A DNA stretch of 64,000 nucleotides from Achromobacter pulmonis (GCF_002885955.2 NZ_POQS01000008.1:205590-269589), one strand, 5' to 3'; positions 1-8,764 are shown, counted from the first letter of the stretch. A program made the numbers and translations. Notes: generated by a model not told the origin, from the letters alone.

Positions 1-154
1 CGTCCACCTCGGCCTTGGCGATGCCGGCCTGGCGGATCAGCGCGCCCAGCGCGCGTCCCAGCCACCAGTGGGCGGCGTGGGTGGAATAGCGCTCGTACGG
101 GATGGTGACGGGCAGGGCCGCCACCACGCCGTCATAGCCCAGGCGCGCGCTCAT
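1..154 (-). CDS. Thiolase-like protein, N-terminal fragment
   Basis: This is the first 51 codons of a gene that runs off the left edge of the window. The ATG at 154 overlaps the TGA of the upstream acyl-CoA ligase (ATGA), so the two are translationally coupled. The visible protein starts MSARLGYDGVVAALPVTIPY and continues with THAAHWWLGRALG, which matches my recollection of thiolase/lipid-transfer-type proteins in aromatic degradation loci. No catalytic cysteine lies in the visible part. In context it would cleave or condense a CoA thioester made by the ligase. The family call rests only on this short N-terminus. Confidence 0.6.
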   Translation of the reverse strand, partial: MSARLGYDGVVAALPVTIPYERYSTHAAHWWLGRALGALIRQAGIAKAEVD

Positions 155-1800
155 CGAAGCGGCTCCTGCGGCTGCGCGGCGGGCCGCTTCTTCATCGAGC
201 AGGTATCCACGCAGCGGGCCGTGCCGGGCAGGGTGGGCGCTAGCGCCTTCATCTCGCCGCGCTGGATCTTGTTGGTGGTGGTGAGCGGCAGGGCGTCCAC
301 GAAGGCCACATAGCCCGGCGCCTTGTAGTACGCCAGCTGTTCCAGGCTCCATTGCACGATGCTGCGCGCGGCCTCGGCCAGCTCGGCGTCGGAGGCGGGC
401 TGGGTCTCGGGCACCACGCAGGCCAGCACCTCGTCGCCGCGCACGGTGTCGGGCACGGCGGCCACCGCCACCGCCTTGACCAGCGGATGCTGCATCAGCA
501 CGCTTTCGACTTCCACGGCCGAGATGTTCTCGCCGCTTCTGCGGATCACGTTCTTCTTGCGGTCCACGAAGCGCAGCGCGCCGTCGGCCTCGCGGCGCAC
601 GATGTCGCCGGTATGGAACCAGCCGCCTTCCCAGGCCTGGGCCGTGGCGGCCTCGTCCTTCAGGTAGCCGGCGAAAAAGCCGTAGCGCGGGTCGTCGCCG
701 GCATGGCGCACCAGCAGCTCGCCGGGCTCGCCGATGGCGGCCTCGGCGCCGGCGTCGTCGACGATGCGCACCTGCACGTCGTCTTCCTCGCGGCCGAAGC
801 AGCTGCTGCCGATGTGACGCGGCTCGCGGTTGGCGATGATGACGGCGCCCGCGCCGGTCTCGGTCATGGCCCAGGCCTCCAGCAGCGGAAAGCCGAAGCG
901 CGCCTCGAAAGGCTGGTGCAGCTTGCGGTCCACGCCGGCGCCGAAGCCGAAGCGGATGGTGGGCTGCAGATCGCGCGGCGACGCCTCGGCCTTCATCAGG
1001 ATGGCGGGCATGACGCCCAGGTAGTGCAGCACCGTGGCGCGCGATTCGCGCACGCTGTCCCACCAGGTCCTGGGATGGAAGCGGTCCAGCGGGATCAGGC
1101 AGCCGCCGGTCAGCAGCATGGCCATGGCCGAATACGCCATCGCGTTCATGTGCACCAGCGGCAGCGGCGTCAGCATGCGTTCCTCGCCGGGCCGCAGGGC
1201 GGCCAGGCCGCCGATGCGCGCATACCAGCCGCCGGCATGCAGGAAGTAGCGGTTGGGCAGGATGCAGCCCTTGGGGCGGCCGGTGGTGCCGGACGTGTAG
1301 AGCAGGGCGCATTCGGTCAGGACATCCGGCTCGCTGCCTGCCAGCGGCGCGCCAAAGGGCGCGGGCGGGGGCACGTCGTCCGGGCCCATCACGCGCAGCT
1401 CGCGGCCGGCGCGCCGGGCGGCCGCGATCAGGTCGTCGTGGCGTTCGGGCAGGGCCACGGCCAGCGCGATCTCGGAGTGCCCCGTCAGGTATTCGAGTTC
1501 CGCGGCGCGCAGGTCCGGGTTGATCGGCACCACCGACACGCCCAGCGCGTTCAGCGCGAACCAGTGCAGGAAGAACGCGGGGCGGTTCTCCAGCAACAGC
1601 CCGGCGCGGTGGCCGTGGCCGTAGCCGGCGCGGGCGTAGGCCGCGCGCAGCGTCTCGACGGCGCTGGCGGCCTGGGCGTAGCTCAGCTCGCCGGCGCCGA
1701 CGCCATAGGCCTGCGCCGTCTCCGGCAGTATGCACAGAAAGGGCCGGGCGCCGTGGCGCGCGGCGGTGTCGAGCAGTGCCTGATGGACCGTGGTGTTCAC
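151..1800 (-). CDS. AMP-dependent acyl/aryl-CoA ligase
   Basis: A 549-residue member of the ANL (acyl-CoA synthetase) superfamily that should activate a carboxylic acid to its CoA thioester through an acyl-adenylate. The P-loop-like motif YTSGTTGRPKG lies near residue 167, followed by the AMP-binding region containing EAWAMTETGAG, GWFHTGD and the C-terminal lysine region around NKIQRGE. The start is GTG at 1800, preceded by a good AGGAG. The gene lies 9 bp downstream of the dioxygenase beta subunit and overlaps the next gene by 4 bp, so it belongs to the same operon. The natural substrate is not readable from the sequence. An aromatic or indolic acid produced by the Rieske oxygenase is the contextual inference. 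Confidence 0.85.
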   Translation of the reverse strand: MNTTVHQALLDTAARHGARPFLCILPETAQAYGVGAGELSYAQAASAVETLRAAYARAGYGHGHRAGLLLENRPAFFLHWFALNALGVSVVPINPDLRAAELEYLTGHSEIALAVALPERHDDLIAAARRAGRELRVMGPDDVPPPAPFGAPLAGSEPDVLTECALLYTSGTTGRPKGCILPNRYFLHAGGWYARIGGLAALRPGEERMLTPLPLVHMNAMAYSAMAMLLTGGCLIPLDRFHPRTWWDSVRESRATVLHYLGVMPAILMKAEASPRDLQPTIRFGFGAGVDRKLHQPFEARFGFPLLEAWAMTETGAGAVIIANREPRHIGSSCFGREEDDVQVRIVDDAGAEAAIGEPGELLVRHAGDDPRYGFFAGYLKDEAATAQAWEGGWFHTGDIVRREADGALRFVDRKKNVIRRSGENISAVEVESVLMQHPLVKAVAVAAVPDTVRGDEVLACVVPETQPASDAELAEAARSIVQWSLEQLAYYKAPGYVAFVDALPLTTTNKIQRGEMKALAPTLPGTARCVDTCSMKKRPAAQPQEPLR

Positions 1801-1809
1801 GAGCCGCTC

Positions 1810-2301
1810 CTACATGAACAGTTGGATATTGCCGAAGGCCGCGTCGCAGTTGACGAGGTCCACGCGCTTGAGCTGGATGCGCAGGCCGCCGTCCTGCTCC
1901 ACCAGGTGGTGGGTGGCCCAGCCGGCGTACAGCGTCTGCGTGTCGAGCCGGGTCTCCACGTAATGAAAGGCGGTGCGCACCACGTGGCGGCCTTCGGCCG
2001 GCGCGGCTTCGGGGTGGCCGTGCTCGACGGTGGGCGCCTGCAGCAGGTGGTGGCAGCGGCTCCTGGGCTGCTGCGAGTAGGTGCGCTGGCCGGCCAGCCG
2101 TTGCACGCGTACGCGCAAGAGCAGCTTGTCTTCGTACATCAGCGAGGCGTGCAGCCTGGGGTCGGTCTGGCCGTGGGCCAGCGGCATCCAGTAGCGGCCG
2201 TCCTCGGTGTACAGGTCCAGCCATTCCTCGAAGCGCTGCTCGTCCAGCATGCGCGCCTCGGCGTAGACGAAATCGATCAGTTCACGGTCGCTCGCGCTCA
2301 T
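1810..2301 (-). CDS. Aromatic-ring-hydroxylating dioxygenase, beta subunit
   Basis: A 163-residue small subunit of a Rieske non-haem iron oxygenase (SnoaL/NTF2-like fold). It shows the family opening of an acidic N-terminus followed by EARMLDEQRFEEWLDLYTEDG and a YWMPL stretch. The open frame extends further upstream, but the ATG at 2301 overlaps the TGA of the alpha subunit (ATGA) and gives the usual family length. Such subunits are structural and help assemble an alpha3beta3 hexamer. Position directly after the alpha subunit supports the call. Confidence 0.88.
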   Translation of the reverse strand: MSASDRELIDFVYAEARMLDEQRFEEWLDLYTEDGRYWMPLAHGQTDPRLHASLMYEDKLLLRVRVQRLAGQRTYSQQPRSRCHHLLQAPTVEHGHPEAAPAEGRHVVRTAFHYVETRLDTQTLYAGWATHHLVEQDGGLRIQLKRVDLVNCDAAFGNIQLFM

Positions 2302-3617
2302 ACCGGCTCCGTTGCGGTCATGTAGCGGCCCCATGCGCGGTACTGGTTGCGCATCTGCCATTCGTTGGTGCCGTTGGTGGTGACGTTCTTGCGGCCGGTC
2401 TCGTCGGGCGAGTAGAGCCGGCCGACGTTCACCCATTCGCGCGCGCGCGAATGCAGGCCGTCCTGCGCGCGCTCGTACATTTCCAGGTCGTCATGGCCGA
2501 CCACCGAGGTCGGCGCGTTGATCAGCCGGTTGTACATGAGGGTGCGCTCCAGCAGCAGGTCGGGCGCGCCCACCAGGCGGAAGGTCCAGGACTCCACCAG
2601 CGTCCGGTCGGCCGCGATCGGCTTGAACACGCGCAGCGTCTGGATCGGGCCCTTGACCATGATGTTGGGGAAGTACACGGTGTTGTGGCGCACGTCGCCC
2701 AGGATCTGGCCGGCGCGTTCCTCGCCGTAGGCCGCCACCATGGCGTCCCAGTAGCCCGGAATGCCGGAATAGGAAGCGTGGATGGAGTCGGCCACGCCGG
2801 TGTGGCCGTGGCCGTTTTCCCATACGCGTATGCCCATGTTCTCGAAGAACTCGTAGGGCGAGATGAACGGCGCGAACAGTTCCACGGCCATGGGCTTGGG
2901 CGTGCCGGCGGGCGCCTGCTCCCAGACCTTGACCGCGGTGCCCGCCGACGATTCGTGCGCCACCATCGGGTGGCAGGTGTCGGTCTGGTTATCGACCAGC
3001 ATCTTCCAGTTGCAGCGGTGCATGTAGCGCATCACGCCGCCGGCGACTTCCAGCCGGCCTTCGGGCGAGCGGTCGACCATGTTGTCCAGCGTCGACAGCG
3101 AATCGCCGAAGAATTCCTCGAACGACTGGCCCTGCGGATTGAGGCGGCAGAACACGAAGCCGCGGTGGTTGCGCACGTCCTGCACGGCGGCCATGCCCTT
3201 GCTGGCCTCGCAGTGCTCCAGGCCGGTGTTTTCGTAGCCTTTCTTGAGCGGGATGGACAGCAGGCTGCCGTCGGTCTTGAAGGTCCAGGCGTGATAGGGG
3301 CAGCGGAAGAACTTGCCGGTGTTGCCGCAGGCGTCGCCGGCGACCATCGTGCCCTTGTGCGGGCAGCGGTTGTGCAGCACGCGCACGCTGCGGTCGCTGT
3401 GGCGCACCATCACCACCGGCTGGTCGCCCACCGTGGTGGTGATGTAGTCGCCCGGGTTCGGCACCTGGCTGTCGTGGCCCACGTAGACCCAGGTGTTGGC
3501 GTACAGGCGCTCCATTTCCAGCTCGAACAGTTCCTGGTCGACGAACAGGTCCTTGTGCACTTCGGTCTCGCGCAGCAGGGCGCGGATGGCGTCGGGGTTG
3601 TCGCGGTATTTGCTCAT
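2298..3617 (-). CDS. Rieske aromatic-ring-hydroxylating dioxygenase, alpha subunit
   Basis: A 439-residue catalytic subunit. The Rieske [2Fe-2S] ligands are C85-x-H87 (CPHKGTMV) and C106-x2-H109 (CPYHAWTF). The mononuclear iron site is seen at CHPMVAH (H216, H221) after NWKMLVDNQTD. The start at 3617 has an AAGGAAG Shine-Dalgarno sequence 8 bp upstream; a longer open frame upstream overlaps the reductase and is not used. The next gene starts inside the stop codon. Together with an associated reductase the enzyme should add dioxygen to an aromatic or indolic substrate. With the neighbouring indolepyruvate-type oxidoreductase and MarR regulator, the best comparison I know is the IAA-attacking oxygenase of iad-type loci; substrate identity is inference. 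Confidence 0.9.
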   Translation of the reverse strand: MSKYRDNPDAIRALLRETEVHKDLFVDQELFELEMERLYANTWVYVGHDSQVPNPGDYITTTVGDQPVVMVRHSDRSVRVLHNRCPHKGTMVAGDACGNTGKFFRCPYHAWTFKTDGSLLSIPLKKGYENTGLEHCEASKGMAAVQDVRNHRGFVFCRLNPQGQSFEEFFGDSLSTLDNMVDRSPEGRLEVAGGVMRYMHRCNWKMLVDNQTDTCHPMVAHESSAGTAVKVWEQAPAGTPKPMAVELFAPFISPYEFFENMGIRVWENGHGHTGVADSIHASYSGIPGYWDAMVAAYGEERAGQILGDVRHNTVYFPNIMVKGPIQTLRVFKPIAADRTLVESWTFRLVGAPDLLLERTLMYNRLINAPTSVVGHDDLEMYERAQDGLHSRAREWVNVGRLYSPDETGRKNVTTNGTNEWQMRNQYRAWGRYMTATEPV

Positions 3618-3640
3618 GATGGCGCTTCCTTGCGTCGTGC

Positions 3641-4618
3641 CTACAGATCCAGCACCAGGCGCGCGGATTTCGCGCGCGAGATGCAGATCTGGATGATCTT
3701 GCCGCTGGCCTTCTCGGTGTCCGAGAGGTAGTAGTCGCGGTGGTCGGGCTCGCCCTCCAGCACCGTGGCCTGGCAGACCCCGCATTCGCCGCGCTTGCAG
3801 TCGTACATCGGATCGCAGCCGGCTTCCTCCATGACCTCGATGATGGTCTTGTCCGCGGGGATGGTCAGCACCTGGCCGGACTGGCGCAGCTCGACCTCGA
3901 AAGCCTGGTCGCCGGCCTGCGGCGCGGCCGTGGTGAACAGTTCGAAATGGATGTGGGCGTCGGGCCAGTGGCGGGCGCGGGCTTCGTGGATGACGGCGTC
4001 GATCAGGCCCTTGGGGCCGCACACGTACAGGTGCTGGCGCGGCGAGGCCGAATCCAGCAGCGCGCGCAGGTCGAAGCAGCAGTCGGGCTCGTCGTCGGCG
4101 TGCAGGCTCAGGTCGGCGCCGGCCAGCGCCTGCAGCTCGGGCAGGAAGGCCAGCTGGCCGCGGGTGCGGCCGCAATAGTACAGATGGAAGGCGCGGCCGG
4201 CGGACTTGAGCGCGGCGGCCATGGAGGCGATGGGCGTGATGCCGATGCCGCCCGCGATCAGCAGCACGGGTTCGTCGCCGGCGGGCGCTTCGTGCAGCGG
4301 AAAGTCGTTGCGCGGGCCTTCGGCCGTGACCAGGTCGCCCTCGGACAGCGCGTGCATGTAGCGCGAACCGCCCTGGCTGGCTTCTTCGAGGCGCACGCCC
4401 AGGCGGTATTCGAGGGGCTGGGCGTAGCGGCCGGCGTCGGGCGCGAGCTGCACCAGCGAGTAGCAGCGCGGCTCGCGCTGGCCCGGCACCGACACCTTCA
4501 GATGCGCGCCCGGCCCGAAGGCGGGCAGCGGTCCGCCGTCTTCGCGGGCCAGCCGGAAAGAGCGGATCAAGGGCGATTCCTGGCGGACTTCGCGAACGAT
4601 GAGTTTCAATGTTTGCAC
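3641..4618 (-). CDS. Oxygenase reductase, phthalate-dioxygenase-reductase type
   Basis: A 325-residue flavin reductase with the domain order FNR-type flavin binding (about 1-105), NAD binding (about 110-215, GGIGITPIASM) and a C-terminal plant-type [2Fe-2S] domain. The cluster cysteines are C274, C279, C282 and C312 (CKRGECGVC). This is the order of phthalate dioxygenase reductase and VanB, not the N-terminal-ferredoxin order usual for two-subunit benzoate-type oxygenases. It should feed electrons from NAD(P)H to the Rieske oxygenase encoded next. The GTG at 4618 is the most plausible start because the open frame upstream runs into the previous gene; its ribosome-binding site is weak. Confidence 0.85.
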   Translation of the reverse strand: MQTLKLIVREVRQESPLIRSFRLAREDGGPLPAFGPGAHLKVSVPGQREPRCYSLVQLAPDAGRYAQPLEYRLGVRLEEASQGGSRYMHALSEGDLVTAEGPRNDFPLHEAPAGDEPVLLIAGGIGITPIASMAAALKSAGRAFHLYYCGRTRGQLAFLPELQALAGADLSLHADDEPDCCFDLRALLDSASPRQHLYVCGPKGLIDAVIHEARARHWPDAHIHFELFTTAAPQAGDQAFEVELRQSGQVLTIPADKTIIEVMEEAGCDPMYDCKRGECGVCQATVLEGEPDHRDYYLSDTEKASGKIIQICISRAKSARLVLDL

Positions 4619-4680
4619 GGCGTCTGTCTCTCTCTTTGTGCGGATTCGCCGGGGCCGCCGCGCTGGCGGCGGTCCGTCGC

Positions 4681-6225
4681 TCAGGCCGCCAGCTTTTCGG
4701 CCAGCTGGCGCTCCATGGGCTCGCATTTTTCGTGGGCCAGGGCGGTGTCGCGCAGTTCGCGCAGCGTCGCCGCGGCGTTGGGCTGGCCGGCCAGCCGTTC
4801 GGCGGCGGCGATGAGCTGGCGGTACTTGCCGCCGCCGCGCACGTGGGTGTCGCTATAGCCCTTGACCAGGCGGCGGCAGTTGACGGTTTCGACGGCCAGC
4901 GCGTAGTCGCGCGGCGCCAGCCTGGCGATCAGGTCCAGCCATTGCCGCAGGCCCGCGGCCTCGGTCTGGTGGCGCAGCGTGCCGCGGCGGAACCGCCGCA
5001 TGCCGGCCAGCGCGTACAGCATCAGGAAGCCGCCCAGCGTGCTGCTCTGCATGCGGCGCCCGCGGCCCAGACGGCGCGCGACGAAACCGCCGAAGGCCTT
5101 GGAGCCCTCCAGCCAGCGGCCCAGCCCGGCCGGCAGCGTGCCGCAGATTTCCTCCAGCCGCGGGTGCATGAATTCGGTGGTGTAGACCAGCTGGTCCGGG
5201 CGCGCGCCCACTTCCTGGCGCACGCGCTCGAAGCGCGTGCCGCGGGTTTTCAGGTCGGCGACGCGGATCACGTCGTCGTAGGCCATGGCCGTGGCCACGT
5301 AGCGCGCCGCCGCGCAGGTCAGCGCCCACTGGCGCGCGTCGCCGCCGTGCGCGGCGTCCAGGTCGCGGATGGCTTTCATGTGGCGCAGATAGTCGCCGGC
5401 GTAGGCCAGGTCCTGGAACTCGATCTGGCGGCGCACGCCGGCCACCAGCATGGGTTGCGCACAGGCGGGGAAATCGCGCTTGATGGCGTCCAGCAGGGCC
5501 TGCGCGCGCGGGCTGGCGGCGGTCTCGGGCAGCGCCGGCAGCGGCCGTTCCAGGTCGATGGCGGCGGGCTGCGCGGGGGCCTGGTCGGCTGCTTCGAAAC
5601 CCAGCGCGAAGGCGCGCAGGCTGGCCTCCACGCCCAGGCCGGCGCGCCGCACCGTGGCCTCGAAATCGTCGCGCGCGAACGGCAGCGCGCCGCTGCCCGC
5701 CACCGCGCCGAACAGGCTGGCGCTGATGACGCTGCCGGCCCGGTCGGCCAGGTCTTGCAGGTCGAAGCAGAGAAAGCGACGGGCCGCCGCGCGGCCGGCT
5801 TCCAGCACTTTGTTGGGATCGGCGATGCCGTTGCCGGGCGCGGATTTTTCGCTGACGGCGTAGCTGCGGTGCGACGAGGCCAGCAGCACCGTGCGCTCGG
5901 GCGTGACCAGGCCGCGCTGGATCGCGCGCCCGCCTTCCATCAGCTCGGCCGCCACCACCAGGTCCACGTCGCCGGGCGTGGGCATCAGCGCCAGCGCCGG
6001 CTGCCTGCCGGCGCGCCGCACTTCGGCCTCGGGCATCAGCTCCACGTAATAGATGGTGGCGCCGGTGCGCTGGGCCACGCCGGGCACCGAAGTGGTCTGG
6101 GCCCACCAGCTGGCGTGCTCGGCCATGTCGACGATCCAGTCGGCCAGCACGCCGCCGCCCTGGCCGCCCATGGCCAGGATGGCGATCTTGATCGGATTGG
6201 CTTGCTGCATAGCGGCCGCGTTCAT
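4681..6225 (-). CDS. iorB: Indolepyruvate:ferredoxin oxidoreductase-type, beta subunit
   Basis: A 514-residue protein. Its first ~190 residues are the gamma-type domain of 2-oxoacid:ferredoxin oxidoreductases (AILAMGGQGGGVLADWI near the N-terminus, then TTSVPGVAQRTGATIYY). The remainder is a long C-terminal region found in the extended bacterial IorB proteins. With the preceding gene it should oxidatively decarboxylate an aryl-pyruvate to an aryl-acetyl-CoA and reduce a ferredoxin-like carrier. The ATG at 6225 lies 13 bp after the iorA stop codon and has GAGGAA upstream. A second ATG at 6210 is possible. The exact substrate is inferred from the subunit family name. Confidence 0.85.
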   Translation of the reverse strand: MNAAAMQQANPIKIAILAMGGQGGGVLADWIVDMAEHASWWAQTTSVPGVAQRTGATIYYVELMPEAEVRRAGRQPALALMPTPGDVDLVVAAELMEGGRAIQRGLVTPERTVLLASSHRSYAVSEKSAPGNGIADPNKVLEAGRAAARRFLCFDLQDLADRAGSVISASLFGAVAGSGALPFARDDFEATVRRAGLGVEASLRAFALGFEAADQAPAQPAAIDLERPLPALPETAASPRAQALLDAIKRDFPACAQPMLVAGVRRQIEFQDLAYAGDYLRHMKAIRDLDAAHGGDARQWALTCAAARYVATAMAYDDVIRVADLKTRGTRFERVRQEVGARPDQLVYTTEFMHPRLEEICGTLPAGLGRWLEGSKAFGGFVARRLGRGRRMQSSTLGGFLMLYALAGMRRFRRGTLRHQTEAAGLRQWLDLIARLAPRDYALAVETVNCRRLVKGYSDTHVRGGGKYRQLIAAAERLAGQPNAAATLRELRDTALAHEKCEPMERQLAEKLAA

Positions 6226-6238
6226 GGAGCAGAGTTCC

Positions 6239-8461
6239 TCAAAGGGCGTCGTGGGTCAGGCGCGCGGCGCGGCGCCGTTGCAGAAAGCCGATCACGGCGC
6301 CGCGCATGCGCGCCATGACGCGGTCCCGGCCGGTCGGGTTGTGGACGATGTCGGCGCGGTAGAACGACGGGCATAGCACCGCGGCATGGGCCACTTCGCC
6401 GCAGTTGCCGCAGCCCACGCAGCTGCTTTCGACGTGCGCGACCGGATCTTCCTTGAGCGGATCGCCGCTGTCCTTGACCGTCAGCGACGGACAGCCCGAC
6501 AGGCGGATACAGGCGTGGTCGCCGGTACAGACGTCGGGGTCCACGCCGAAGCGCTCCTTGACCGCGCGCTTGCCCGCCTTCACCGCCTGGTTGAACAGCG
6601 GCTTGACGCGGCGCTGCTTGTTCAGCATGCATTCGGACTGCGCGATGATGACCTTGGGGCCCTTGACGTCGGTGGTCAGCGCCTCTTCGAGGGTGGCGCG
6701 CACCTTGGCCACGTCGTAGGTGCGGTCCAGCGTGCGCACCCATTTCACGCCGACGCCGCGCACGGCCTCGTCGATGGGGTTGTTGGTCGAGCGGTCCGGG
6801 TTGTCGGCGCGCGAGGACAGGATGTCCTGGCCGCCGGTGGCCGAGGAGTAGTAGTTGTCGACGATGACGATCACGCCGTCGTACTTGTTGAACACCGCGT
6901 TGCCGATGCCCGAGGCCAGCCCGTTGTGCCAGAAGCCGCCGTCGCCCATGATGGAAATGGGCCGCTTGGCCGCCGGCACGTTGAACGCCGCCGCGCTGGA
7001 GGCGCCCAGGCCGTAACCCATGGTGGTGGCGCCCAGGTTGAAGGGCGGCAGGATGGAGAACAGGTGGCAGCCGATGTCGCACGAAATGTGGTGCTGGCCC
7101 AGCTTCTCCTGCGCCAGGGTCAGCGCCGAGAAGATCGGCCGCTCCGGACAGCCGGTACAGAAGCCCGCCGGCCGCGGCGGCACCACCGCCGCCAGGCCTT
7201 CGACGTGCTTGTGGAAGGTGATGGGCTGCTCGGCCGGCCGGGCCGGCCTGGGCCGCGCCAGTTCGGTGATTTCGAGCTGGCGTTCGGCGGCCTGGGCGTC
7301 GGCCGCGACGGCAGGGTGCGTCTGCAGCGATTGCGGACGGTTGCGCTTGAGAAATTCGCGCAGGCCGTCGCGCATGACCTGGGTGGTGTACTCGCCGGCC
7401 ATGGGCAGCACGTCCTTGCCGGACAGCCGCGTCTGGACGTCGGCGCGGCGCAGCACCGCGTGCAGGTTCTGCTCGATATAGTCGGGCTGGCCTTCTTCCA
7501 GCAGCAGCACGGCGCGCTTGCCCCGGCAGAACTCGACGACCTCGTCCTCGATCACGGGATAGGTCACGTTCATGACGTACAGCGGAATGCGGCTGTTGCC
7601 GAAGTGGTCGGCCAGGCCCAGCAGCTGCAGCGCGCGGATGACGCCGTTGTAGAGGCCGCCCTGCAGGATCAGGCCGACGTCGTCCTGCTCGCCGTCGAAG
7701 AACTCGTTGAGCCTGTGTTCCTTGATGTAGCGGATGGCGGCGGGCCAGCGCTCCTTGATCTTTTCCTGCTCGTGCAGGAACGAGGCCGGCGGCAGCACGA
7801 TGCGGCTGGTGTCGCGCTCGGGGCTTTCCAGCGCCTGGGCCAGCGAAAACGCAGGACGCTTGTTTTCCTTGGCGATGAAGCGGCCATGCACATGGCAGCC
7901 GCGGATGCGCAGCTGCAGCATCACCGGCGTCTTGCTGGCCTCGGACAATTCGAACCCGTCCTCGACCGCCTTGACCATGCTTTCCAGGTTGGGACGCGGG
8001 TCCAGCAGCCAGATCTGGGATTTCATGGCGAACGCGTGCGAGCGTTCCTGCATGATGGACGAGCCTTCGCCGTAGTCCTCGCCCACGATCACCAGCGCGC
8101 CGCCGGTGACGCCGCCCGAGGCCAGGTTGGCCAGCGCGTCGGAGGCGACGTTGGTGCCCACGGTGGATTTCCAGGTGACCGCGCCGCGGATCGGATACAT
8201 GACCGAGGCCGCCAGCGTGGCGGCCGCGGTGGCTTCCGAGGCGCTGGCCTCGAAGTGCACGCCGAGTTCCTGCAGGATGTCGTTGGCGTCGGCCAGCACG
8301 TCCATCAGGTGCGAGATCGGCGAACCCTGGTAGCCGGCGACGTAGCCCACGCCGGATTGCAGCAGGGCCTTGGTGACCGCAAGAATTCCCTCGCCGCGGA
8401 ACTCTTCGCCCGCGCCGATTCGCAGTTGCTGGACTTCTTTCTTGAAAGACCTTTCTGCCAT
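6239..8461 (-). CDS. iorA: Indolepyruvate:ferredoxin oxidoreductase-type, alpha subunit
   Basis: A 740-residue thiamine-diphosphate enzyme subunit and the first gene of the operon. It has the pyrimidine-binding domain at the N-terminus (GVGYVAGYQGSPISHLMDVL), a ThDP/Mg motif near residues 503-535 (GDGGFWHNG ... VIVIVDN) and a C-terminal region with two cysteine groups typical of 4Fe-4S binding, the second reading CVGCGNC near residue 687. IorAB enzymes convert aryl-pyruvates to aryl-acetyl-CoA; in loci of this type they are also found with acyl-CoA ligases. The start at 8461 has AAGGAG 8 bp upstream. A near-consensus promoter about 90 bp upstream is listed separately. Confidence 0.87.
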   Translation of the reverse strand: MAERSFKKEVQQLRIGAGEEFRGEGILAVTKALLQSGVGYVAGYQGSPISHLMDVLADANDILQELGVHFEASASEATAAATLAASVMYPIRGAVTWKSTVGTNVASDALANLASGGVTGGALVIVGEDYGEGSSIMQERSHAFAMKSQIWLLDPRPNLESMVKAVEDGFELSEASKTPVMLQLRIRGCHVHGRFIAKENKRPAFSLAQALESPERDTSRIVLPPASFLHEQEKIKERWPAAIRYIKEHRLNEFFDGEQDDVGLILQGGLYNGVIRALQLLGLADHFGNSRIPLYVMNVTYPVIEDEVVEFCRGKRAVLLLEEGQPDYIEQNLHAVLRRADVQTRLSGKDVLPMAGEYTTQVMRDGLREFLKRNRPQSLQTHPAVAADAQAAERQLEITELARPRPARPAEQPITFHKHVEGLAAVVPPRPAGFCTGCPERPIFSALTLAQEKLGQHHISCDIGCHLFSILPPFNLGATTMGYGLGASSAAAFNVPAAKRPISIMGDGGFWHNGLASGIGNAVFNKYDGVIVIVDNYYSSATGGQDILSSRADNPDRSTNNPIDEAVRGVGVKWVRTLDRTYDVAKVRATLEEALTTDVKGPKVIIAQSECMLNKQRRVKPLFNQAVKAGKRAVKERFGVDPDVCTGDHACIRLSGCPSLTVKDSGDPLKEDPVAHVESSCVGCGNCGEVAHAAVLCPSFYRADIVHNPTGRDRVMARMRGAVIGFLQRRRAARLTHDAL

Positions 8462-8525
8462 CAGGAACTCCTTGCGGGCCCGGTCGTCGGGTCCTCAGCC
8501 GTTGCTGCTGCGCAGCATCGCCACG

Positions 8526-8728
8526 TCATGGAAAATTCATCTAAAAAATACTTTAGGAGTCAACGTTTTAGCTGTCAACAAAAAAGATGAAATTTCATGG
8601 AAAGAAAAAAATATCGCAATAAAACAAGGATGTATATACTCGTTGATCACTAGTTTGGGGCACGCCGCGCGCCCCGTCAGAGTGCAAAAACGGGTTGCGA
8701 TTCCGGGTATACCCTGTGTTGCGCAACA
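8526..8728. promoter_or_regulatory. Divergent control region between iorA operon and marR
   Basis: On the minus strand a near-consensus sigma70 promoter is visible: -35 TTGACA at 8573-8578, a 17-bp spacer, and -10 TAAAGT at 8550-8555, giving a leader of about 80 nt before iorA. Around it are the perfect palindrome ATGAAATTTCAT (8587-8598), just upstream of the -35, and a 9-bp direct repeat TCATGGAAA at 8526-8534 and 8595-8603. Nearer marR are two more perfect palindromes, GGGTATACCC (8705-8714) and TGTTGCGCAACA (8717-8728). MarR dimers bind such dyads, so these are operator candidates. Which one is used is unknown. The AT-rich block at about 8525-8660 contrasts sharply with the genes on both sides. 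Confidence 0.7.
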
Positions 8729-8764
8729 GCATGCGCCCGGGCGCGGACATCGGAGCAGAACAGC

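Noticed and set aside
352..2325. A 657-codon open frame on the plus strand, antisense to the dioxygenase/ligase genes
   Set aside because: It is His/Gly/Ala/Val-rich low-complexity protein, a typical shadow of GC-rich coding sequence on the opposite strand. Similar long antisense frames occur all over the window (for example 17549-19630, 48955-51339, 53667-56936) and were left out.
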